A stretch of DNA of 64,000 nt from Citreicella sp. C3M06 (GCF_018860705.1 NZ_JAHKQA010000007.1:62001-126000), one strand, 5' to 3'; shown: positions 1 to 8,631, numbered from the stretch's first letter. Program-made: numbers and translations. Notes: generated by a model from the sequence alone, not told the origin.

Positions 1-460
1 GGGCCGGTGTGTCGCTGGTGATGTGCAGTGGTGCATCTTCGCCGCTTCCCTGCACGCTGCGGGCGCGCCATTGGAAGGAAATGCCGTTGCGCCCGCGCAC
101 ATAGCCCCCGGCGGCAGCCACTTGCGGATCGGCGAAAGGGCCAAGCAGATGCGCCAGCCAGGTCGGTTCGGGCACGGCATCGTCGTCGATGAAGGCGATG
201 ACCTCGCCCGCGGCGACCGCGATGCCAAGATTGCGCGCTTCCGAGATATTGGCCCGGTCAAACGCCATGGCCTTGATCAGCGCCCGTTGGGGATGCTCGC
301 CCAGCATCGCCATGCCAGCCGGGCAGGCCACCACGATCACCTCGAACTGCGGATGATCAAGCTGCGCGATCCCCGCGAGGCAGAGCCGCAGCGCATCGGG
401 TCGCCCCCGGCTGACGATCACGATGCTGGCCGCAATCGTCTGCGCCGAGGGCGTGGGCAT
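1..460 (-). CDS. Family 2 glycosyltransferase, C-terminus cut by the window edge
   Basis: About 153 residues are visible, from an ATG directly behind the cysQ stop (TGA then ATG with no gap), so it is co-transcribed with cysQ. The N-terminus is a GT-A nucleotide-sugar fold: a β-strand ASIVIVSRGRPDALRLCL near residue 11, then RANISEARNLGIA near residue 70, and an acidic metal-binding FIDDDAVPEP near residue 90. These are marks of inverting GT2 enzymes that add a sugar to a polysaccharide or glycolipid at the cytoplasmic face. The acceptor cannot be told. The capsule permease across the cysQ promoter region makes a surface polysaccharide role likely, but that is inference. Confidence 0.85.
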   Translation of the reverse strand, partial: MPTPSAQTIAASIVIVSRGRPDALRLCLAGIAQLDHPQFEVIVVACPAGMAMLGEHPQRALIKAMAFDRANISEARNLGIAVAAGEVIAFIDDDAVPEPTWLAHLLGPFADPQVAAAGGYVRGRNGISFQWRARSVQGSGEDAPLHITSDTPA

Positions 461-1258
461 TCAGGCGTCTTTCAGCTCGACGCTCGGGGCGTAGGCGATG
501 AAGAACGGGTTGGCGAACTCTGGCTTGCCATAGGCCAGCGGGGTGTGATCGTCGAAGCGCACGACCCGACCGCCCGCGCCACTCAGCACGGCATGGCCCG
601 CGGCGGTGTCCCATTCCATCGTCCGCCCGAGGCGCGGATAAAGATCGGCCTCACCGGTCGCGACAAGGCAGAATTTCAGCGAAGATCCGGCGCTCTTGGA
701 ATCCTCCACGGCGTATTTACCGATATAGGCATCGGTTGCCTCGTCGCGGTGCGACTTGGAGGCCACCACCATCAGCGCCGAATTATTGGCGTTCGAGACC
801 GACAGCGGCACGGTTTCGCCGACGGTTTCCTTGTCGAAGGGTCCGGTTTCTTCGACCGACTTGCCGACGCTGTCGGTGTAGAACATCCGTCCCTTGGCCG
901 GAGCATAGACCACGCCGCGCGTCGGAACGCCCTCTTCGACCAGCGCGATGTTGACGGTGAAATCCCCACGCCGGTTGACGAATTCCTTGGTGCCATCCAG
1001 CGGATCGACAATAAGAAAGGTCATCGCGTCAAGGGTATGGCTGTCTGCCTGCTCTTCGGTAACAAGCGCCACATCGGGGAACGCTTCGCGCAGTCCGGCA
1101 GAGATCAGCGCATCCGCCGCCTCGTCGGCCTCGGTCACCGGGCTGGAGTCGGACTTGGTCTTCACCTCGAAATCGTCGGACTCGTAGATCTCCATGATCT
1201 TGTCGCCCGCCTCGAGCGCGAGGCGCCGCATCACCGTCACAAGAGTTTCGTAATTCAA
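461..1258 (-). CDS. cysQ: 3'(2'),5'-bisphosphate nucleotidase CysQ
   Basis: A 265-residue inositol-phosphatase-superfamily enzyme that removes the 3' phosphate of PAP/PAPS, a by-product of sulfate assimilation and sulfotransfer. Visible motifs are VTEADEAAD near residue 41, EEQADS near 65, the metal-binding DPLDGTKEF near 83 and WDTAAGHAVL near 205, the normal set of Mg ligands. The start is TTG at 1258: AGGAG lies 7 bases upstream, the product begins LNYETLVTVMRRLA as CysQ proteins do, and the longer reading frame adds about 50 unlikely residues. The glycosyltransferase follows immediately. Confident. Confidence 0.93.
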   Translation of the reverse strand: MNYETLVTVMRRLALEAGDKIMEIYESDDFEVKTKSDSSPVTEADEAADALISAGLREAFPDVALVTEEQADSHTLDAMTFLIVDPLDGTKEFVNRRGDFTVNIALVEEGVPTRGVVYAPAKGRMFYTDSVGKSVEETGPFDKETVGETVPLSVSNANNSALMVVASKSHRDEATDAYIGKYAVEDSKSAGSSLKFCLVATGEADLYPRLGRTMEWDTAAGHAVLSGAGGRVVRFDDHTPLAYGKPEFANPFFIAYAPSVELKDA

Positions 1259-1295
1259 GGTTGATCTCCTTATTCCGCCAATCGGTGCGGATTCA

Positions 1296-1324
1296 TTGAT
1301 TTGAAAGGCTCTCACTCTTATGCT
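1296..1324 (+). promoter_or_regulatory. Candidate sigma-70 promoter of the capsule permease gene
   Basis: TTGATT at 1296-1301 and TATGCT at 1319-1324 are separated by 17 bases, in the gap between the divergent cysQ and capsule permease genes. Transcription would begin near 1331 and leave a leader of about 85 bases. Confidence 0.5.
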
Positions 1325-1415
1325 GCCCGAAGTCGCGATGGGCAAGAAGACCCGTCCGATGGGGCAGATCCTTCCGCCGCAGCTGACGGTGGGGCCATAG
1401 CGGAGCAGGCGCAAG

Positions 1416-2246
1416 ATGTTCGAATCCAGAAAACCGCGATCGAGCTTTGGGTCTGCGGTCTATATTTGCGAGCTGATCTACCACAATTCGGTGCGTGCCG
1501 TGCGCAAGAGCCATGGCAACGCGTTCATGGCGCTGTTCATGAACATGCTTCAGACCATCATCTTCGTGCTCGCCTTCTATTTCATGTTCCAGATCCTCGG
1601 GTTGCGCAGCACGGCGCTGCGCGGCGACTTCATGATTTACATCATGACCGGCGTGTTCCTGTACATGACCCATACCAAGACCATGGGGGCCGTCGTCGGT
1701 TCCGAAGGCCCGGCCAGCCCGATGATGCAGCACGCGCCGATGAACACCGCCATCGCCATCGCTTCGGCGATGCTGTCGACGCTGTATATTCAGGTGCTGT
1801 CGCTGTTCTTCATCCTGTTCATCTACGACGTGGCCTTCAACCCCTTCGTCATGCGTGAGATATATGATCCCATCGCCTGCCTTGGCATGTTGCTGCTGTC
1901 ATGGCTTTCAGGGGCGGCGATCGGGCTGGTGTTCCTTGCGGCCAAGCCGTGGTTCCCGACGCCGGTGTCGATCCTGTCGACGATCTATCAGCGGGCCAAC
2001 ATGATCGCCTCGGGCAAGATGTTCGTCGCCAACACCCTGCCGCCCAAGATGATTGCCCTGTTCAGCTGGAACCCGCTGTTTCACACCATCGACCAGTCAC
2101 GCGGCTTTGCCTTTGTCGATTACAACCCGCGCAACTCCAATTGGGAATATGCGCTGTACCTGTCGCTGGTGCTGATCATGATCGGCCTGATGGCCGAATT
2201 CTATACCCGCAAGCACGCCTCGGCGAGCTGGGCAGCGCGGCGTTAA
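1416..2246 (+). CDS. Capsule polysaccharide ABC-2 export permease (KpsM-like)
   Basis: A 276-residue integral membrane protein with about six hydrophobic helices starting near residue 40, the size and layout of the Wzm/KpsM ABC-2 permeases that move finished capsular chains across the inner membrane. GGAGCAGG precedes the ATG. Its natural partners, a KpsT-like ATPase and a KpsE-like co-polymerase, are present but 48 kb away at 50.5-52.8 kb. The gene ends tail to tail with the next minus-strand gene and the two stop codons overlap. The polysaccharide carried is unknown; an O-antigen-type exporter is the alternative. Confidence 0.82.
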   Translation: MFESRKPRSSFGSAVYICELIYHNSVRAVRKSHGNAFMALFMNMLQTIIFVLAFYFMFQILGLRSTALRGDFMIYIMTGVFLYMTHTKTMGAVVGSEGPASPMMQHAPMNTAIAIASAMLSTLYIQVLSLFFILFIYDVAFNPFVMREIYDPIACLGMLLLSWLSGAAIGLVFLAAKPWFPTPVSILSTIYQRANMIASGKMFVANTLPPKMIALFSWNPLFHTIDQSRGFAFVDYNPRNSNWEYALYLSLVLIMIGLMAEFYTRKHASASWAARR

Positions 2247-3160
2247 CCCTCGCCGCCGTCTACGTTGCTGTCTTCGATCGGCACCGGCGCAGCCGGGGTT
2301 TCTAGCAGAAACGAGAACGCGTCGCGCAGCCGGGTCCATGTTGCCTCGTCGCTGGCACAAAGCAGGTAGCCGTCGGTCTTCGCGGCGTTGAACTCTGCCC
2401 CGTCGAGCATCCGCGCCACGCCGCCTGCACAGCCGGTCAGCACCACACCGGCGGAATTGTCCCAAGGAGTCAGCCCGGTCGAAAGCACGAAATCGACGTG
2501 GCCTTGCACCAGCATCCGGTCCTGATGCGCCGAGCAGCGGATGGATTGCACATGCTCGAAGCGGGGCAGGGTAGCGGCCATCTCGGCGCGCTTGTCCTGC
2601 GGAATCATGTAAAGCGGGATGTAGCCATACAGTTCAGCGATCTCGCCGCCCTCCGAGCTGCGCAGCTCGCGGGTGATGCGCTTGGTCGGCACGGTCATTT
2701 CCGCCGGCCCACCAAGATCTCCCCAGATCACGTCATCCATCACCGGATCGTAGATCAGCCCGAACACCGGCTTGCCGAAGCGCAGCGCCGAGACGATCAC
2801 CCCAAAGGTGGCAAGACCCTTGGCAAAGTTCCACGTCCCGTCCACCGGATCGATGGTAAAGCACAGCTCGGCCTCGGCGATCTTGTCCAGCACGGCGGCG
2901 TTTTCGGACACCGCTTCCTCGCCCACGATCACCGCATTGGGAAACATCCGCAGCAAACCACGCGCGATCATCTTTTCGGCGTTGCGGTCGGCTTCGGTCA
3001 CCAGATCGAGGCGCGAGGTCTTTTGCGCGATCTCCTTCGCATCGAGCCGGCGAAACCGCGGCATGATCTCGGTCTTCGCGGCCCGGCGCACCAGGTTGAG
3101 GATCGAGGTCTTCTGAGCGCGACTCAGCACGGAAATCGGCATGGGAAGGGAATCGGTCAT
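2243..3160 (-). CDS. Inositol monophosphatase family protein
   Basis: A 305-residue Mg-dependent phosphatase of the FIG/IMPase superfamily. The metal site is complete: TEADRNAEKMI near residue 56, GEEAVSENAA near 80, IDPVDGTWNFAKG near 102 and PWDNSAGVVL near 233. The true substrate may be inositol-1-phosphate, histidinol phosphate or another small phosphate ester; sequence alone does not settle this. The extended tail (PAAPVPIEDSNVDGGEG) is not part of the fold. AGGACG precedes the ATG. It is a second family member within 2 kb of cysQ. Confidence 0.85.
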   Translation of the reverse strand: MTDSLPMPISVLSRAQKTSILNLVRRAAKTEIMPRFRRLDAKEIAQKTSRLDLVTEADRNAEKMIARGLLRMFPNAVIVGEEAVSENAAVLDKIAEAELCFTIDPVDGTWNFAKGLATFGVIVSALRFGKPVFGLIYDPVMDDVIWGDLGGPAEMTVPTKRITRELRSSEGGEIAELYGYIPLYMIPQDKRAEMAATLPRFEHVQSIRCSAHQDRMLVQGHVDFVLSTGLTPWDNSAGVVLTGCAGGVARMLDGAEFNAAKTDGYLLCASDEATWTRLRDAFSFLLETPAAPVPIEDSNVDGGEG

Positions 3161-3231
3161 CTATCGCGTCCTGCGGCTGCCAAAAGGGATGGCGAAGGCT
3201 TGCCAGTCCCGCGCGCGAGGTGCAAGCGGCA

Positions 3232-5736
3232 CTATTCCCGCGCCCGCAGCACCCCGGCGGGGCGCGCCGACAGCGGTTTCCAGGCAAAGCCAAGCCCGGC
3301 GAGAAGCGTGGCAACGATGCCGCCAAGGATGATGCCGAAGGCCGACGACCATTGCACGGCAAAGCCGGTTTCCATGATGAAATGGCTCACCGCCCAGCCG
3401 CCAAGGATGCCCGCCCCGAGCGCCACGATCCCGGCGCCCGCTCCCAGCAACACCGAGCGCAGCGCAAAGCTTTGCAGGATGCGCGCGCGGCTGGCGCCCA
3501 GAGTCTTGAGTACGGCGGCCTCGTAGGTGCGCGCGCCGGACCCGGCGCTGGCCGCACCGATCAGCACGAGAAACCCGGTCAGCAGGGTTGCCGCCGCGCC
3601 CCAACGGATCGCGACGCCGATGCCTTCCAGCAGCTCGGCCACCCGGTCGATGGCATCGCGCACCCGGATTGCGGTGATGTTGGGATACTGGCTGGCCAGA
3701 TCACGCAGGATCTGCGCCTCGGCCTGCGGTTCGGCGTAAACGGTCGAGATCCATGTGTGCGGCGCGCCCTGCAGCGCGGCTGGGTTCAGCGTCATGACAA
3801 AGCCAATCCCGGCGGTCGAGAAATCCACGTCGCGAAAGCTGGTGATCGTTGCGGTGATGTCGCGGCCAAGCACGTTGAAGGTGATCTCGTCGCCGAGGTT
3901 CAGGCCGATTTCTTCGGCTTCTTCGCGGGCAAAGCTGATCTGGGGCGGGCCGTCGTAATTCTCGGGCCACCATGCGCCGTCGGTGATGATGGTGCGCTCG
4001 TCCGGCTGCGCGGCATAGGTGATGCCCCGGTCGCCGCGCACCACCCAGTGATCCCCGGCGACCTCGCGGGCATTCACGCCGTTGATCCGGGTGATCACGC
4101 CGCGCAGCATTGGCGCGGTATCGACGCGGCTGACGGCCGGATCATCGGCCAGCCGCTGGCGATAGCCTTCGATCTGGTCGGGCTGGATGTCGACAAAGAA
4201 ATACGACGGGGCGATCTCGGGCAGGTCACGGTCGATGGCCGCGCGCAGGTTGCCGTCGATCTGCCCGATGGCGGCCAGCACCGACAGGCCCAGCCCCAGC
4301 GACAGCACCACCGACGCCGCGGTTTCACGCGGCCCGCCGATTGCGCCAAGCGCCCAGCGAAGCACCGGTTTTCCACGCGCTGCGGGGGTCGCTTTGCGGG
4401 CCAATGCGCGGATTCCCGACGCGGCGACGGTGAGGATGATCAGCGCCCCAAGGATGCCGCCGGTGGTCCATAGCGTGATGCGCGGGCTGCCCGAAAACAG
4501 CACCGCCACCCCGACCAGCAGCGCCAGCAGGACCACCGTCGCCACGACAAAGCGTGTTGCGGGCAGGGCGCGGGCGCTGTCCAGCGCGTCGCGGAACAGG
4601 GTCGCGGCGCGCACGTCTTCGGTCCGCGCCAGCGGCCAGAGCGTGAACAGCAGCGCCGTCAGCACACCATAGATCGCCGCCTCGCCCAAGGGGCCGGGAT
4701 AAAGCGTGAAGATCACCGGGATCGGCAGGGCGCCCGCGATGATCGGCGCGAACAGCAGTGGAATCGCTGCCCCCAGCACGATGCCGATGGCGATGCCGAC
4801 AAGGCTCAGAAAGCCGACCTGAAGGAAATAGGTCAGGAAGATCACCCGCCGCGAGGCGCCCAGCGTGCGCAGCGTTGCGATCACCGAGGTCTTGCGCGCC
4901 AGATAGGCCCGCACCGCCGCCGACACCCCGATGCCGCCGACGGCCAGCCCGGAAAGCCCCACCAGCACAAGGAAATTCGCCAGCCGGTCGACAAAGCGCG
5001 CAATCCCCGGCGCGCCATTGCTGGCATCGCGCCAGCGAATGCCGCTGCCCTGATAGCGCGCCTCTGCCTCGGCCCTGAGCGCCTGCATGTCGGTGCCGGC
5101 GGGGACGGTCAGCCGATATTCGCTTTCGAACAGCGAGCCGGGCGCCAGCAGGCCAGATCCATCCAGATCGGTGGTCTTGACCAGCGTGCGCGGCCCAAGG
5201 CCGAACCCGTCGCCCGCATCGTCCGGCTCTGTCACGATGATGGCCGAGAGGGTGAACTCCCTCGTCCCAAGCTTGAAGCTGTCGCCGGGAGACAGCCCGA
5301 GCCGGTCCGCCAGAACCGGGGCCATCACCGCGCCGCTGTCGTTGAGCGCCTCGGCCAGCGGCATCGGCGGATCAAGAATCATCTGCCCAAGCAGCGGATA
5401 GGCATCATCAACCGACTTGACCTGCGTCAGCGCGCGCTCGTCCCCGACCACGGCCATGGACCGGAAGTCGGTGATTTCAGAAACTTGCGTGGCCACGCTT
5501 TGCAGCCACGCGCGTTCCTCATCCGAGGCGAAACGATAGGTGAATTCGGCCTGCGCGTCGCCCCCGAGCAAGACCGCGCCCTGATCGGACAGCCCCGCCT
5601 GAATCGCCGAGCGCACCGAGCCGACCCCGGCAATCGCCGCGACTCCCAGCGCAAGGCAGGCAAGGAAGATGCGAAAGCCGTGCAGACCTCCGCGCAATTC
5701 GCGCCGGGCGAGGCGCGCCGCGATGGCAAGGCTCAT
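3232..5736 (-). CDS. FtsX-family ABC exporter permease (YbbP-like)
   Basis: An 834-residue membrane protein. One helix lies at residues 20-40, then a periplasmic domain, three helices around 250-370, more helices near 390-480, a second periplasmic domain, and three C-terminal helices (about 715-825). Two FtsX modules with large extracytoplasmic domains is the plan of E. coli YbbP and of lipoprotein or large-substrate exporters. Its start overlaps the stop of the ATPase gene (ATGA), so the two form one transporter. Next to the TesA-type esterase this reproduces the tesA-ybbA-ybbP arrangement of enterobacteria. The substrate is unknown. Confidence 0.85.
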   Translation of the reverse strand: MSLAIAARLARRELRGGLHGFRIFLACLALGVAAIAGVGSVRSAIQAGLSDQGAVLLGGDAQAEFTYRFASDEERAWLQSVATQVSEITDFRSMAVVGDERALTQVKSVDDAYPLLGQMILDPPMPLAEALNDSGAVMAPVLADRLGLSPGDSFKLGTREFTLSAIIVTEPDDAGDGFGLGPRTLVKTTDLDGSGLLAPGSLFESEYRLTVPAGTDMQALRAEAEARYQGSGIRWRDASNGAPGIARFVDRLANFLVLVGLSGLAVGGIGVSAAVRAYLARKTSVIATLRTLGASRRVIFLTYFLQVGFLSLVGIAIGIVLGAAIPLLFAPIIAGALPIPVIFTLYPGPLGEAAIYGVLTALLFTLWPLARTEDVRAATLFRDALDSARALPATRFVVATVVLLALLVGVAVLFSGSPRITLWTTGGILGALIILTVAASGIRALARKATPAARGKPVLRWALGAIGGPRETAASVVLSLGLGLSVLAAIGQIDGNLRAAIDRDLPEIAPSYFFVDIQPDQIEGYRQRLADDPAVSRVDTAPMLRGVITRINGVNAREVAGDHWVVRGDRGITYAAQPDERTIITDGAWWPENYDGPPQISFAREEAEEIGLNLGDEITFNVLGRDITATITSFRDVDFSTAGIGFVMTLNPAALQGAPHTWISTVYAEPQAEAQILRDLASQYPNITAIRVRDAIDRVAELLEGIGVAIRWGAAATLLTGFLVLIGAASAGSGARTYEAAVLKTLGASRARILQSFALRSVLLGAGAGIVALGAGILGGWAVSHFIMETGFAVQWSSAFGIILGGIVATLLAGLGFAWKPLSARPAGVLRARE

Positions 5737-6425
5737 TCGGCGGCCCTCGCCTGTGCAGGGTCGATGCGCCCGTCGGTCAGGCGGATCACCCGGTCGCAGC
5801 GCGCGGCAAGTGTGTTCGAATGCGTCACCAGAACCAGCGTCGCCCCATGACGATCCCGCAGGCCGAACAGCATGTCCATGATCGCATCGCCATTCGCGCC
5901 ATCGAGGTTCCCCGTCGGTTCATCCGCCAGCAGGATATGTGGCCGCGGCGCCGCGGCACGGGCCAGCGCGACTCGCTGCTGCTCTCCGCCGGACATCTGC
6001 GCGGGATAGTGATCGGCGCGGTGACCCAGCCCGACCGCGTCAAGCTCGGCCTTGGCGCGGGCGAATGCGTCCTTTTGGCCCGCCAGCTCCAGCGGGGTGG
6101 CGACGTTTTCAAGCGCGGTCATCGTCGGGATCAGGTTGAAGCTTTGAAACACCACGCCCATGTGATCGCGCCGAAAGCGGGCCAGCGCATCTTCGTTCAT
6201 CTCGGTGAGATCCTGTCCGAGGGCCCGGACAACCCCAGATGTTGCGCTTTCCAGGCCGCCCATCACCATAAGAAGCGAAGATTTGCCGCTGCCCGACGGG
6301 CCAATGAGGCCCAGCGTCTCTCCGGCGGCCACCTGCATCGAGATACCGTGAAGGATCTCGACCATTCCGGCATTGCCCCTGAGGCTGAGCGTGACATCTT
6401 CAAGGGTGATGACGGGATCGGGCAT
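5733..6425 (-). CDS. ABC exporter ATP-binding protein (YbbA-like)
   Basis: A 230-residue nucleotide-binding protein of the LolD/MacB class. Walker A is GPSGSGKSS near residue 38, the signature is MSGGEQQRVALARA near 143, Walker B is ILLADEPTGNLDG near 163 and the switch histidine is in VTHSN near 199. I chose the ATG at 6425 because the product then begins MPDPVITLEDVTLS, normal for the family; the longer frame would run into the divergent esterase. It forms an operon with the YbbP-like permease. Only 19 bases separate its start codon from that of the esterase. Confidence 0.9.
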   Translation of the reverse strand: MPDPVITLEDVTLSLRGNAGMVEILHGISMQVAAGETLGLIGPSGSGKSSLLMVMGGLESATSGVVRALGQDLTEMNEDALARFRRDHMGVVFQSFNLIPTMTALENVATPLELAGQKDAFARAKAELDAVGLGHRADHYPAQMSGGEQQRVALARAAAPRPHILLADEPTGNLDGANGDAIMDMLFGLRDRHGATLVLVTHSNTLAARCDRVIRLTDGRIDPAQARAAE

Positions 6426-6444
6426 GAGGGATTTTCCGGGAACA

Positions 6445-7122
6445 ATGAAAGCTTTGACGAAATATGGGGCCCGGTTGCGGATCCACAACCTGTTTCCGGT
6501 GCTGCTGGTGGGGTTGGCCCTACCAGTGCAGGCGGAAACGACGCGAATTCTGGCACTGGGCGATAGCCTGACGCAAGGCTACGGGCTGATGGATGGCGAA
6601 GGATTCGTGCCGCAGCTGCAAGCCTGGCTCACGGCCCGGGGATATGACGTGCAGATCGTCAACGGAGGTGTGTCCGGCGATACCTCTGCCGGAGGGTTGG
6701 CGCGTGTCGACTGGTCGCTCACGCCGGACATCGAAGGGATGATCGTTACGCTGGGTGGAAATGATCTGCTTCGCGGGCTAGATCCGGCGGTGACGCGCAG
6801 CAATATCGACGGCATCCTGACGGCGGCCGAAGCCAAGGATGTTGCCGTATTGCTGGTCGGGATGACTGCGCCGGGGAATTACGGGCCGGACTACAAGGCA
6901 TCCTTCGATGCGCTCTACCCTGCTCTGGCGTCGCAGCACGACAGCCTTTTCTACCCATATTTTTTTGAAGGGATCTTGCCCGAGGGGGCGGCACCTTCGG
7001 CGGCGGAAGGGTTGATGCAGACAGACGGCATTCATCCAAACTCGGAAGGGGTGGCGATGATCGTCGATGCAATCGGCCCGAGTGTCGAGCAGTTGCTGGA
7101 GCGCATCGACGCCAAGGAGTAG
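6445..7122 (+). CDS. tesA: Periplasmic arylesterase / lysophospholipase of the TesA (SGNH) family
   Basis: A 225-residue SGNH hydrolase. Residues 1-30 are a Sec signal peptide ending PVQA, so the enzyme works in the periplasm. The catalytic block I GDSLTQGYG puts the serine at residue 41; GGNDLLRG supplies the oxyanion Asn, and DGIHPN gives Asp194 and His197. TesA enzymes cleave short acyl esters, acyl-CoA and lysophospholipids. The start at 6445 gives a clean signal peptide; a Met 21 bases upstream would overlap the divergent ATPase gene. The neighbouring YbbA/YbbP-like exporter suggests a shared envelope-lipid role, as inferred in other bacteria. Confidence 0.9.
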   Translation: MKALTKYGARLRIHNLFPVLLVGLALPVQAETTRILALGDSLTQGYGLMDGEGFVPQLQAWLTARGYDVQIVNGGVSGDTSAGGLARVDWSLTPDIEGMIVTLGGNDLLRGLDPAVTRSNIDGILTAAEAKDVAVLLVGMTAPGNYGPDYKASFDALYPALASQHDSLFYPYFFEGILPEGAAPSAAEGLMQTDGIHPNSEGVAMIVDAIGPSVEQLLERIDAKE

Positions 7123-7124
7123 CG

Positions 7125-7328
7125 TCAGCGGTTCGCCGGAATGGGGTTGCCGACGCCGCGCAAAGCCGTTCTCAGACCGCAAAGCACAAAGGGCGCCAAG
7201 CCAAGGCCAAGCGATGTTGCGAGGTACAGGCCAAACCCGGACATCGGTGAGATGCCGAAAACCAGCCAACCAGAAATTGCCGCAAAAGCGCCCAAAACGC
7301 TTCCAGACAAGAGTGCGATCAATGCCAT
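7125..7328 (-). CDS. Small two-helix membrane protein of unknown function
   Basis: A 67-residue protein with two hydrophobic stretches, about residues 2-26 and 30-52, and a short basic tail. AGGGAGG lies 5 bases before the ATG at 7328, an almost ideal ribosome binding site, which is why I take the inner Met over the longer frame from 7364. It ends 2 bases from the end of the converging esterase gene. I do not recognise a named family and infer no function. Confidence 0.6.
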   Translation of the reverse strand: MALIALLSGSVLGAFAAISGWLVFGISPMSGFGLYLATSLGLGLAPFVLCGLRTALRGVGNPIPANR

Positions 7329-7465
7329 GTAAGCCTCCCTACGCAATATAAGACTGCGCTTCAAACTCTACGATAGCATTAATCCGGGTCAATTCGGGCT
7401 GGATTGTGTCAGGAGGCAGTCAGCAAGGAAGCGAATGGCCAGAAATTCGGTTGAATTGCGGCAGG

Positions 7466-7498
7466 CTTGGTAAACAGCGCGCTAGGCGCGCTGCCAAG
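7466..7498 (-). terminator. GC-rich hairpin directly after the L,D-transpeptidase gene
   Basis: CAGCGCGC and GCGCGCTG form a perfect 8-bp stem with a TAG loop, and the flanking CTTGG and CCAAG extend the pairing with a small bulge. It begins 2 bases past the stop codon. There is no strong T-run, so termination is likely but not certain; it could also stabilise the mRNA end. Confidence 0.5.
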
Positions 7499-7500
7499 AC

Positions 7501-8058
7501 TCAGAGCACGGTGACCGGTGTGCCAAGCGGTACACGCTCGTACAGGTCCTTCACGTGTTCATTCAACATCCGGATGCAGCCGTTCGACACGGATTGGCCG
7601 ATCGATTCGGGGGCTGTGGTTCCATGAATGCGGAAGAACGTGTCGCGACCATTCTGGAAAAGGTAGAGCGCGCGCGCGCCAAGCGGGTTCTCCGGGCCGC
7701 CGGGCTGGACATAGTCGTTGTCCTTGAACTTGCCGTAGTGATCTGGCTCACGATCGATCATGTCTTGTGTCGGGCGCCATGTCGGCCATTCCTTCTTGAC
7801 CTGAATGATCGCATCCCCGGTGAACTCAAGCCCGGCCTTCCCGACGCCAACGCCGTAGCGGATCGCTTGGCCTGGAGCGGACACGTAGTACAGAAAATGC
7901 GCGCGGGGCAGGATCAGGATTTGGCCGGGCGCGAGATCCTGCTTGATGCGCACCGGCTGCGGCCGGAATTTCGGCTCGACTTCGAAGGCGAGGGCGGGGG
8001 ACCCGGCGGCGACGGCAGCTGCGACGCTTGCGAGGGTGAATTGTCGGCGGGTGATCAT
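7501..8058 (-). CDS. Tat-exported L,D-transpeptidase (YkuD domain)
   Basis: A 185-residue periplasmic enzyme that forms 3-3 peptidoglycan cross-links or attaches proteins to peptidoglycan. Residues 1-24 are a signal peptide with a twin-arginine start, MITRRQFTLAS, ending SPALA, so export by Tat is likely. The YkuD domain fills residues 45-185, and the active-site block is intact: His145 in RIHGTT and the nucleophile in SVSNGCIRM, with Cys161. AGAGGAG stands 13 bases before the ATG. Divergent from trxC with a 143-base shared control region. Confident on family; which cross-link is made is not known. Confidence 0.9.
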   Translation of the reverse strand: MITRRQFTLASVAAAVAAGSPALAFEVEPKFRPQPVRIKQDLAPGQILILPRAHFLYYVSAPGQAIRYGVGVGKAGLEFTGDAIIQVKKEWPTWRPTQDMIDREPDHYGKFKDNDYVQPGGPENPLGARALYLFQNGRDTFFRIHGTTAPESIGQSVSNGCIRMLNEHVKDLYERVPLGTPVTVL

Positions 8059-8141
8059 CTTGAAACTCGGACTCCTCTGGTGACAGCAAGTGTATCTTGT
8101 CCAGGCCCAACGCGAAAGCAATGCAAGCTGTCCCAGTGGGA

Positions 8142-8172
8142 TTGTCACGATGGCGTGCAAAGCACATATAAT
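8142..8172 (+). promoter_or_regulatory. Candidate trxC promoter with a 19-base spacer
   Basis: TTGTCA at 8142-8147 and a perfect TATAAT at 8167-8172 are 19 bases apart, 2 more than usual. The spacer holds a short inverted repeat, GTGC-AAA-GCAC, at 8155-8165. A long spacer with dyad symmetry is what MerR-family activators use, but the repeat is short. Confidence 0.45.
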
Positions 8173-8201
8173 CCAGATGGAATGTGACGTGGAGCTGGAA
8201 A

Positions 8202-8627
8202 ATGACAAAGCTTGTCTGTCTTGACTGCGGTCAGATCAATCGTGTGCCGGATGCGCAGCTCGGGGCCGGGCCAAAGTGCGGCACCTGTGGCGCCATCCTG
8301 CTTTCGGGTAAGGCGCAGGAGATAGATGCCGGCACGCTCAAAAAAGCGATCCGCGTCGATGATTTTCCATTGGTTGTCGATTTCTGGGCTCCATGGTGCG
8401 GGCCTTGCCGGATGATGGGGCCGGAATTCTCCAAGGCGGCGGGGATGCTCAAAGGGCAGGTGCGTCTCGTGAAGTTGAACACCGAAGCGCATCAGTCCGC
8501 TGCCGCATCCTATCGAATCCGGGGGATTCCCACGATGATCTCGTTTCGGCGAGGGAAGGAGGCGGGGCGACAATCCGGCGCGCTGCGGGCGCAGGGAATC
8601 GCTGACTTTGCCACGGGGCGGGGTTGA
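8202..8627 (+). CDS. trxC: Thioredoxin 2 (zinc-containing thioredoxin TrxC)
   Basis: A 141-residue cytoplasmic disulfide reductase. The N-terminal zinc ribbon has Cys6/Cys9 and Cys26/Cys29 (CLDC and CGTC), and the thioredoxin fold carries WCGPC with Cys66 and Cys69 plus the cis-proline in RGIPTM. This pair of features defines TrxC rather than TrxA. The ATG at 8202 follows GGAG by 7 bases and gives the standard MTKLVCLDCG start. The tail is normal length. In E. coli trxC answers to oxidative stress; here it has a promoter with an unusual 19-base spacer. It converges with the flagellar gene block, 4 bases apart. Confidence 0.95.
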   Translation: MTKLVCLDCGQINRVPDAQLGAGPKCGTCGAILLSGKAQEIDAGTLKKAIRVDDFPLVVDFWAPWCGPCRMMGPEFSKAAGMLKGQVRLVKLNTEAHQSAAASYRIRGIPTMISFRRGKEAGRQSGALRAQGIADFATGRG

Positions 8628-8631
8628 AAGG

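Noticed and set aside
23-1264. 413-codon open frame on the plus strand
   Set aside because: It is antisense to cysQ and the glycosyltransferase, both of which have full motifs, and the product is a His/Arg-rich low-quality sequence without a family.
1416-1432. GTTCGAATCC, resembling a tRNA T-loop
   Set aside because: It is the first codons of the capsule permease gene; no acceptor or anticodon stem can be drawn around it.
3220-4473. 417-codon plus-strand frame
   Set aside because: Shadow of the FtsX-type permease on the minus strand; the composition is dominated by Arg, Ala and Gly as expected from GC-rich antisense.
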